Of a stretch of DNA of 5,093 nt, positions 1 to 4,843 are shown piece by piece. The translations under genes and the position numbers were made by a program. Source of the stretch: Bacteriovorax stolpii (GTDB taxonomy: Bacteria > Bdellovibrionota > Bacteriovoracia > Bacteriovoracales > Bacteriovoracaceae); NCBI GenBank assembly GCA_945862475.1, contig CAMAYW010000213.1, forward strand, positions 1 to 5,093, written 5' to 3'. The notes under the pieces are model-generated. The model was not told the origin of the DNA and did no database searches. It saw only the letters and a list, made by a program, of their open reading frames with translations. The first letter of the stretch is position 1. The number at the start of each line of letters is the position of its first letter.

Positions 1-395
1 GAAGAGAGATAGGACGTAATTTGTGCCTCAAGAGATGCGATCATCGCCTTCTTTTGATTAATCTCTTCCATTAATGCTGTAGAGGGAGCTCCGCTGAGCC
101 CAAGTGAATCTCCACCAACTAAATGAGAAAGAGGCATGACGGAAGGAACACCATTAATATCTGTTCCTCCACCTCTAAAAAGAGAGGACTTCAAAGAAGT
201 TGAATTTTGAATAATGGAATCGAGATAGCTTTTGACCACATTGGCAGGAATGGCATGCTTTAGGTTGTGATACTTTCTTCGATTAGAAAACCATAACCAA
301 AGGAAAAGTGTGCTCAGAATCACTAAGAGGCCAAATTGAATCACAAGGATCTCTGGCCCAAATTTATCCAAATAATTAATCACTGTATCGAGCAC
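1..395 (-). CDS. Membrane-anchored coiled-coil protein of unknown function, N-terminal part (runs off left edge)
   Basis: An open frame of 131 codons runs from a GTG start leftward off the window without a stop. The GTG is chosen because GGAGG lies 5 nt upstream; the only nearby ATG (408-406) hits a stop after two more codons. Residues about 15-36 form one strongly hydrophobic segment rich in Leu, Ile, Val and Trp, followed by the basic stretch SNRRKYHNLKH, which by the positive-inside rule suggests a single N-terminal membrane anchor with the rest in the cytoplasm. Residues 70-107 are Gly/Ser/Pro-rich and probably a flexible linker. From about residue 108 (ALMEEINQKKAMIASLEAQI) the heptad-like pattern of a coiled coil begins and continues to the edge. 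I do not recognise the family. A near-consensus promoter sits just upstream, so it is transcribed independently of suhB. Reading frame and start are well supported; function is unknown. Confidence 0.75.
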   Translation of the reverse strand, partial: MLDTVINYLDKFGPEILVIQFGLLVILSTLFLWLWFSNRRKYHNLKHAIPANVVKSYLDSIIQNSTSLKSSLFRGGGTDINGVPSVMPLSHLVGGDSLGLSGAPSTALMEEINQKKAMIASLEAQITSYLS

Positions 396-398
396 CTA

Positions 399-405
399 CC
401 CCTCC
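399..405 (-). promoter_or_regulatory. Strong Shine-Dalgarno fixing the GTG start at 395
   Basis: On the minus strand GGAGGGG precedes the GTG start. GGAGG (405-401) ends 5 nt before the start codon, a good spacing. It is the strongest ribosome-binding site in the window, and it supports the GTG start for the left-edge gene because no in-frame ATG is available there. Confidence 0.75.
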
Positions 406-442
406 ATGGATATAGTTCCCAAAATTTTTAACTGCTTAGAAT

Positions 443-471
443 ATTATCTAGGTCAGAGGAATTTATGTCAA
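443..471 (-). promoter_or_regulatory. Sigma70-type promoter for the left-edge gene
   Basis: Reading the minus strand, a perfect -35 hexamer TTGACA (471-466) is followed by exactly 17 bp and then the -10 hexamer GATAAT (448-443), which matches five of six consensus bases. A transcript would start near 436-437 and have a leader of about 41 nt before the GTG at 395. The element lies wholly in the 89-bp gap between the suhB stop and the next gene. That arrangement suggests the left-edge gene begins its own transcription unit rather than depending on read-through from suhB. Assignment is by consensus match only. Confidence 0.75.
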
Positions 472-484
472 AGTAAACAATTGG

Positions 485-1348
485 TTACTTCTTATTCAGA
501 ATGCCCAAAAGAGGGCCATAAAGCGCCTCCCCTGCACATAGAACAGAGGAATTAAAAGGATTGTAATCAGCACCATCAATACCTGATATTTTCACACCAG
601 CTTCAAGGCAAATAAGCCCAGCTGCCCCCATATCCCAGGGCTGAAGCCGGTGCTCCCAATAAGCATCGAGCATTCCAGCAGCAACATAACTCATTTCGAG
701 AGCAGCACTTCCAAATCTTCTCATCGCTCGAACTTCGGGAAATTCTTTTAAAAGATCCTTCTCTACTCTTTTACTTGTTAGATTGGCCGATAAAAGAGCT
801 TCTTTGAAACTCTTTTTAATTTTGTTTTTTCTTAGTTTAATTCTTACTTCTTGGGAGCCTATTAGCCTGACCATGAAGGCACCCTGTCCTTTAACGGCAT
901 AAAAAAGTTCGCAATTTACAGGGTTGTAGACAACACCAACGATGGTCGTCGATCCTCGATTGAGCGCGAGGCTCACTCCAAAAAAAGGCACTCGGTTATA
1001 GTAATTATTTGTCCCATCCAATGGATCGATCAACCAGAGGTATTCTTGTGACTTTGCTCCCTCAAGCTTGAGCTCGCGAGCAAAAGCATCTTCTTCGGAT
1101 AAAATTCTGTGATCAGGATAATTTTTTTTAATTTTTCCCATCACAAATTTTTCTGACAAAATATCAGCTTCAGTTGCAACTCCTTCTTTACCTTTATCAA
1201 TAATTTTAAGAGGAGAATGATAAGATTCTATCAAATGCTTATTGAGGATTTCACCACACTCAAAAGACCATTGAATCATTTGATTCAAAACGACTTGTAA
1301 GTTAAGTTCCGACTTTTTAATCGTCTTCTTGGTCTGAGTTTTTTTCAT
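485..1348 (-). CDS. suhB: Inositol monophosphatase family protein (SuhB-like)
   Basis: This is a 287-residue Mg2+-dependent sugar/inositol phosphatase of the IMPase superfamily, slightly longer than the usual ~265 residues because of a Lys-rich N-terminal extension (residues 1-13). The family hydrolyses inositol-1-phosphate and related phosphate monoesters in the cytoplasm. Visible signatures are GVATEAD (56-62), the metal-binding acidic pair in LSEED (83-87), motif WLIDPLDGTNN (105-115, with Asp108 and Asp111), and the second signature QPWDMGAAG (236-244, with Asp239). FGSAALEMSYVAAG (212-225) is also typical. All metal ligands appear present, so an active enzyme is expected. The ATG lies inside the end of yacG (32-nt overlap) with only a weak upstream GAGC, so coupled translation is likely; Met24 is the next ATG but would cut into the first conserved helix. 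Exact substrate cannot be told; E. coli SuhB also takes part in rRNA antitermination, not demonstrable here. Confidence 0.9.
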   Translation of the reverse strand: MKKTQTKKTIKKSELNLQVVLNQMIQWSFECGEILNKHLIESYHSPLKIIDKGKEGVATEADILSEKFVMGKIKKNYPDHRILSEEDAFARELKLEGAKSQEYLWLIDPLDGTNNYYNRVPFFGVSLALNRGSTTIVGVVYNPVNCELFYAVKGQGAFMVRLIGSQEVRIKLRKNKIKKSFKEALLSANLTSKRVEKDLLKEFPEVRAMRRFGSAALEMSYVAAGMLDAYWEHRLQPWDMGAAGLICLEAGVKISGIDGADYNPFNSSVLCAGEALYGPLLGILNKK

Positions 1349-1535
1349 TGGAAAGTTGCTCTAATGTTATTTGTTCTTCAATCGTTAATTTTTCAACTGG
1401 AACTGTGTAGGACTCTGTTAGCCATAATCCTAAATCGATCAAGCGACATTTTTCACCACAGAATGGTCTAAAATTTGAACTATAGTAATTAAATTTTTTT
1501 TTGCAGGTTGGGCAAAATACCTCTAATTGTTTCAT
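1317..1535 (-). CDS. yacG: YacG family zinc-binding protein (DNA gyrase inhibitor family)
   Basis: This 72-residue protein carries the YacG zinc site: CPTC (Cys8, Cys11) and, after a short hairpin, RPFCGEKC (Cys26, Cys30), followed by the family hallmark RLIDLGLWLTESY (31-43). The C-terminal tail is acidic (NEKNSDQEDD). Length matches the family (about 60-75 residues). E. coli YacG binds GyrB and blocks DNA binding by gyrase; the same role here is inferred from family membership. Its ATG overlaps the stop of the upstream pabC-like gene by 4 nt (ATGA), with AAGG 7 nt before the start, and its own end overlaps the suhB start by 32 nt. In gamma-proteobacteria yacG usually lies beside coaE; here it lies next to a pabC-like gene and only across a divergent promoter region from CoA genes. 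Confidence 0.92.
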   Translation of the reverse strand: MKQLEVFCPTCKKKFNYYSSNFRPFCGEKCRLIDLGLWLTESYTVPVEKLTIEEQITLEQLSNEKNSDQEDD

Positions 1536-2332
1536 AAGAAAACCTTGCTCTTTAAACGCTGGATTTTTTCTTCAAAAAGTTCACTCACATTCATTTCATG
1601 ATCATCAATTTTATCAACGAGAAATAGTCCTCGGATGGAATTACAACCAAAAACCGCATCTGCTTTAAATAACTGCTCGATCGTCGTTTCCGTCTCATCT
1701 ACATCTTGAAAAATAGTGGCAGCAGATTGAATCACTTTTTTTCTCATAACCCCATCCAGAACATTGGGGCCTAAGGGAGCAGTATAGATTTTGTCGTGCT
1801 TTACGACAAAAATATTCGCCACAGATGATTCTAAAATCGTATCATCTTGAGATAAGAATAAAATATCATCATCACCAGGCCTTAAATACATTTTTTGCGC
1901 CAGGATCGTTTCAAGATAATTTCCTGCTTTTAAGTATGATGGCCACCAATGGGGTCTAACAGGAGCTGGGCAGGTTCGAAGTTTAATTGTTTTATTGAAG
2001 TACCTCGACTGATCGAGAGGTTCATGAGAAAGATGAATTCTTAAATCCGTTACAGAAATTAATCCCGTTCGAATAAGTCCCCTTGATTGTTCCCTATAAA
2101 CTGAAAGTCTAATGACTTTATCACCGGTAAGGTCGGCAAATTTGACGTCCAAACGATTTCTAAGCTTGTAGGTCCAATCCTCCCCGTCAGAGAAAGGTCC
2201 ATATAAAAACTCGACCCCTTTTTTGAGCCTGTCAAAATGGAGATCCCAGTCTAAAAGCGACCCATCTACCATTCTCATCGTAGTAAAAACGGACTCACCA
2301 TACATGAAGGCCCGGTTATTATTCTCGGTCAC
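1532..2332 (-). CDS. pabC: Class IV PLP-dependent enzyme, probable aminodeoxychorismate lyase
   Basis: A 266-residue fold-type IV PLP enzyme. The likely reaction is conversion of 4-amino-4-deoxychorismate to p-aminobenzoate and pyruvate for folate synthesis. Signatures in order: RAFMYGESVFTTMR (7-20), the PLP-lysine region SYLKAGNYLE (132-141, Lys135 as Schiff-base candidate), ILESSVANIFVV (166-177, Glu168 contacting PLP nitrogen), VLDGVMR (191-197) and NSIRGLFLVDKID (231-243). Size and the NSIRG segment favour PabC over branched-chain aminotransferases (about 300 residues), but D-amino acid or branched-chain transaminase activity cannot be excluded. Start is GTG at 2332, with AAGGGG 4 nt upstream and an in-frame TAA four codons upstream, so no longer N-terminus is possible. 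The protein consequently lacks most of the first beta strand normally ahead of the YGxxxF motif. First gene of the minus-strand unit; its stop overlaps the yacG start. Confidence 0.8.
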   Translation of the reverse strand: MTENNNRAFMYGESVFTTMRMVDGSLLDWDLHFDRLKKGVEFLYGPFSDGEDWTYKLRNRLDVKFADLTGDKVIRLSVYREQSRGLIRTGLISVTDLRIHLSHEPLDQSRYFNKTIKLRTCPAPVRPHWWPSYLKAGNYLETILAQKMYLRPGDDDILFLSQDDTILESSVANIFVVKHDKIYTAPLGPNVLDGVMRKKVIQSAATIFQDVDETETTIEQLFKADAVFGCNSIRGLFLVDKIDDHEMNVSELFEEKIQRLKSKVFL

Positions 2333-2336
2333 GATT

Positions 2337-2342
2337 CCCCTT
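2337..2342 (-). promoter_or_regulatory. Shine-Dalgarno supporting the pabC GTG start
   Basis: AAGGGG on the minus strand ends 4 nt before the GTG at 2332. With the in-frame TAA immediately upstream, it leaves GTG as the only reasonable start that keeps the RAFMYGES motif. Confidence 0.65.
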
Positions 2343-2375
2343 TAAATTTGGCCAAGTCTGACATAAACATGATAG

Positions 2376-2386
2376 CTTGATTCAAG
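2376..2386. repeat. Small perfect palindrome between divergent genes (possible operator)
   Basis: CTTGA-T-TCAAG is a perfect inverted repeat with 5-bp arms around one central base, near the middle of the divergent intergenic region. It is short enough to occur by chance in AT-rich DNA. Position is the only reason to consider it a regulator-binding site. Confidence 0.3.
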
Positions 2387-2407
2387 AGTTTCAAACACCC
2401 CAATTTT

Positions 2408-3340
2408 ATGATGCGACTAACAATCATTGGTTTCGGTAATCAAGCACGTGCTTGGGCCCAAAACCTCAAAGATTCCCGTTTTCCAGTGAGAATTGCTTTA
2501 AGAGGCAAAAATGCCTCTTACAGTCATGCGATAAGTCTTGGTCTTGAAACAATTGAGATTGGTTCGGAGGAATTTTACCAAGACCAATATTTTGCTCTTC
2601 TTATTCCTGATCATTCCCATGCAAATTTTCTTCAACAGTACGGCAACCAATTCAGATCGGGTTCGATCATTTTATATGCCCATGGTTACTCTCTTTTAAA
2701 AAACCACCTAACTTCACTCTTCCCGAATTTGAACCACGTTCTTTTTGCTCCCAAGTCGATTGGGACTGAGCTGAGATCTCAATATCTCACCAAAGGAAAA
2801 CTCGGTGCCGTTTTTTCAACAGAAAATCTAAAGCAAGATGAAGAACTATTTTTACAATGGATGGAGAGCTTCTCCAAAGCTCTTGGTATCAACTTAGGAC
2901 CTTATAAAACGAGTATCAAAAATGAAACCCAAGCCGATCTTTATTCTGAACAGGGACTACTGTGTTCACTTATTCCCTACGCCGCATCTGAAATGTTTAG
3001 GGATCTGACGGACAAAGGTATAGAGCCAGAGCTCGCCTACTTTGAGTGTTGGCACGAATTAAAATTAATCGTTAATGCAATGGTAGAGGTTGGACCGAAA
3101 AGTTTTTTTGATCTCATTAGCCCAAATGCCCTCATCGGTTCAGAAAAAGGCTATCACAAATTATTCACAAAAGACTTTCAAGATAATCTCAAAAGTCTTC
3201 TCACTGACATTCAGAACCAATCTTTTCACAAAGAAATTGATGAAACGAATGTAGAAGATTTGAGATCAAGAATTAAACTTCGCTGGGAAGAATCTCCTTT
3301 GCAAAAAACTTTTGAAAAAATCCAGCAGGAAAATCGATGA
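2408..3340 (+). CDS. Divergent ketol-acid reductoisomerase (IlvC)-like oxidoreductase; candidate ketopantoate reductase
   Basis: A 310-residue protein with the class I IlvC architecture, a little shorter than the usual 330-340 because the N-terminal ~17 residues and C-terminus are trimmed. The Rossmann part has IIGFGNQARAWAQNL (6-20), with ALRGK (30-34) as likely NADP phosphate loop; AHG (91-93, His92) and APK (114-116, Lys116) follow. The all-helical domain keeps the Mg2+/substrate residues: Asp177 and Glu181 in ADLYSEQ, Glu213 and Glu217 in AYFECWHELKLIV, and Ser238 in LISPN. Departures from canonical IlvC include GFGNQAR for GYGSQGH and APKSIGTELR for the usual APKgPGh-x-VR. It overlaps panB by ATGA, in an operon with coaX and coaBC; known IlvC enzymes can reduce ketopantoate, so I infer 2-dehydropantoate reduction to pantoate. 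Acetohydroxyacid isomeroreduction remains possible since metal ligands are intact. Two tandem ATGs (2408, 2411) lack a clear Shine-Dalgarno; an in-frame TGA upstream excludes a longer form. Confidence 0.82.
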   Translation: MMRLTIIGFGNQARAWAQNLKDSRFPVRIALRGKNASYSHAISLGLETIEIGSEEFYQDQYFALLIPDHSHANFLQQYGNQFRSGSIILYAHGYSLLKNHLTSLFPNLNHVLFAPKSIGTELRSQYLTKGKLGAVFSTENLKQDEELFLQWMESFSKALGINLGPYKTSIKNETQADLYSEQGLLCSLIPYAASEMFRDLTDKGIEPELAYFECWHELKLIVNAMVEVGPKSFFDLISPNALIGSEKGYHKLFTKDFQDNLKSLLTDIQNQSFHKEIDETNVEDLRSRIKLRWEESPLQKTFEKIQQENR

Positions 3341-4098
3341 AAAAACTTAATGTAAGAGATATAAAAAAATTAAAACAAAAAAATATTCAAGTCCTGACTT
3401 GTTATGATTTCCAAACGGCAAGCCTGTTGAATCAAACTGATCTTGATATGATCCTAGTGGGAGACTCTCTTGGGAATGTCGTTCTAGGCTATGACACTAC
3501 TGTTGAAGTGAGCCTATTTGAAATGGAAATCTTTGGTAAGGCCGTTCGTCGTGGAGCTCCTGATAAATTTCTTATTCTCGATCTACCTTTCGGCTCATAC
3601 TCTACTGTTCATCAAGGACTCAAGTCTGCGACAAAATTATTTCAATCAACAAAATGTGAAGCGATTAAACTTGAAGGGGCATTTCCTTATCAATTAAAGC
3701 TCATTGAGCGTTTGACTCAAACTGGAATTCCCGTGATGGGACATATTGGACTTACTCCCCAATCAGTTCATCAACTTGGTGGATACTTCACTCATGGTAA
3801 GAATGAAACTGATGCCGATAGACTAATGAAAGAAGCACTGGCCCTTCAAAACGCAGGCTGCTTTTCAATCGTACTTGAAATGGTTGAGGAATCTGTAGCG
3901 ACACAAATCTCGCGGGAGTTAAAAATTCCCACGATTGGAATAGGTTCCGGACATAAAACCGACGGACAAGTTCTTGTGATTAATGATTTATTAAAATTAG
4001 GTCCAAAAATTCCACCAAAGTTTTGTACTCCGATTGCTGATCTTTATGAAATGAAGAAAGTTCTTATTGAGAAGTACTTAAAAGATCAAAGGCAGTAA
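3337..4098 (+). CDS. panB: 3-methyl-2-oxobutanoate hydroxymethyltransferase (ketopantoate hydroxymethyltransferase)
   Basis: Transfers a hydroxymethyl group from 5,10-methylenetetrahydrofolate to alpha-ketoisovalerate, giving ketopantoate, the committed step to pantothenate (cytoplasmic, Mg2+-dependent, usually decameric). The 253-residue TIM-barrel protein has typical length (about 260) and near-canonical motifs: VLTCYD (19-24), ILVGDSLGNVVLGYDTT (39-55, metal ligand Asp43), LDLPFGSY (81-88, Asp82), AIKLEGA (109-115, Lys111 and Glu113), GHIGLTPQSVHQLGGY (135-150), IVLEMV (178-183, catalytic Glu181) and PTIGIGSGHKTDGQVLV (198-214; the family usually has GIGAG). All expected active-site residues are present. 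The ATG overlaps the stop of the IlvC-like gene (ATGA), with AGGA at 3327-3330 six nt upstream, indicating coupled translation. coaX starts 1 nt after its stop. Confidence 0.97.
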   Translation: MKKLNVRDIKKLKQKNIQVLTCYDFQTASLLNQTDLDMILVGDSLGNVVLGYDTTVEVSLFEMEIFGKAVRRGAPDKFLILDLPFGSYSTVHQGLKSATKLFQSTKCEAIKLEGAFPYQLKLIERLTQTGIPVMGHIGLTPQSVHQLGGYFTHGKNETDADRLMKEALALQNAGCFSIVLEMVEESVATQISRELKIPTIGIGSGHKTDGQVLVINDLLKLGPKIPPKFCTPIADLYEMKKVLIEKYLKDQRQ

Positions 4099-4099
4099 G

Positions 4100-4843
4100 A
4101 TGCAAGGATTGATAACTCTCGATTTTGGAAATTCTCATCCACACGCCGGACTCTTTCAAAAACAAAGCGGACAATGGAGTTTACTGAAAGTTGTTCCACT
4201 TCCTGAACTTCAAATTTACCTCAACCAACTAGGAATGAATGCGGATAATACGAGTGTCGTTTTATGCGAAGTAAAATCGAGACAAGAAGAAATAACCAAA
4301 CTCCAAGAGCAAGGTTTTTTAGTCACAAGAGTTAAGGATTACTGGAAAGGCTCTCGCTTTGCTGGGATGCCGGTTCACTATAAAGAGACACTTGGTGAAG
4401 ACAGGCTTATCGAAGCTTATTTTTCTTATAAAAAAGAGAAAACACCTACTCTCATCATCGATGCTGGCACATTTGTGACGATGGATGTGGTGACAGAAGA
4501 AGGCTTTATGGGAGGTTACATCATCCCAGGTATTCATTCTTATTTTGAGACCTATCAAAATGGGGAGCGATTAAAAGATGTAAAACTCAATTTTGGCACT
4601 CAGGCGGGCCTTCCCCATGAGACAAAAGAGGCCATGGTTGGAAGTTATGCTGCATTTGCTGCACTGGCCAAGATGCTTATTACTGATAATCAAATAAAAA
4701 AAATACTTATCACGGGCGGAGGTTCAAGTAGTTGGGAGTCCTTCTTTGAGAATGAAAAGAAGACCATGGTTGTGGAGACACACCCCCATTTGATACACTC
4801 GGCACTTCACTTTTGGATGACGACACAGATAGAAATTTTATGA
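4100..4843 (+). CDS. coaX: Type III pantothenate kinase
   Basis: Phosphorylates pantothenate to 4'-phosphopantothenate, the first step of CoA synthesis from pantothenate; family members are ATP- and monovalent-cation-dependent and insensitive to CoA feedback. The 247-residue protein has the ASKHA-fold signatures: phosphate-binding loop LITLDFGNSHPHAGLF (4-19, Asp8), KETLGEDRLIEAY (95-107, catalytic-type Asp101), LIIDAGTFVTMDVV (118-131, Asp121), GGYIIPGI (138-145) and adenosine-side LITGGG (203-208). The first loop reads GNSHPHAG rather than the more usual GNTNxxxG, a mild variant. Start ATG is 1 nt after panB, with AAAGG about 7 nt upstream inside the panB end. Its TGA overlaps the coaBC ATG. 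Identification is firm from motif order, length and context. Confidence 0.95.
   Translation: MQGLITLDFGNSHPHAGLFQKQSGQWSLLKVVPLPELQIYLNQLGMNADNTSVVLCEVKSRQEEITKLQEQGFLVTRVKDYWKGSRFAGMPVHYKETLGEDRLIEAYFSYKKEKTPTLIIDAGTFVTMDVVTEEGFMGGYIIPGIHSYFETYQNGERLKDVKLNFGTQAGLPHETKEAMVGSYAAFAALAKMLITDNQIKKILITGGGSSSWESFFENEKKTMVVETHPHLIHSALHFWMTTQIEIL

Larger units (their letters stand above)
2333..2407. promoter_or_regulatory. 75-bp divergent intergenic region (shared promoter/operator region)
   Basis: This gap separates the GTG of the pabC-like gene (minus strand) from the ATG of the IlvC-like gene (plus strand), so promoters for both units must lie here or inside the opposing coding sequence. No near-consensus sigma70 promoter stands out. 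On the plus strand TTGGCC (2348-2353) with GATAGC (2371-2376) at 17 bp is a poor candidate. On the minus strand TTGAAA (2394-2389) has no good -10 at 16-18 bp. A palindrome CTTGATTCAAG lies at 2376-2386. The regulatory role is inferred from gene orientation rather than motif strength. Confidence 0.5.

Noticed and set aside
396..484. Possible rho-independent terminator for suhB in the gap after its stop
   Set aside because: The gap has no stable GC-rich hairpin followed by a T-run on the minus strand; the AAAATTTTT run at 421-429 has no stem before it. The clear content of the gap is a promoter for the next gene.
1532..2332. Calling the class IV PLP enzyme an ilvE branched-chain aminotransferase because an IlvC-like gene is adjacent
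   Set aside because: Length (266 residues) and the NSIRGLFLV and GVMR segments suit PabC better, and the genes are divergent rather than co-transcribed. Kept only as an alternative.
2408..3340. Calling the gene ilvC outright (branched-chain amino acid synthesis)
   Set aside because: The fold is clear, but divergent loops, trimmed ends and embedding in a CoA operon without any other ilv gene make the pathway assignment uncertain, so no symbol was given.
4319..4558. 79-codon open frame on the minus strand within coaX
   Set aside because: It lies entirely antisense to the well-conserved coaX kinase motifs, has no recognisable domain and no plausible promoter or context; it is a shadow frame.
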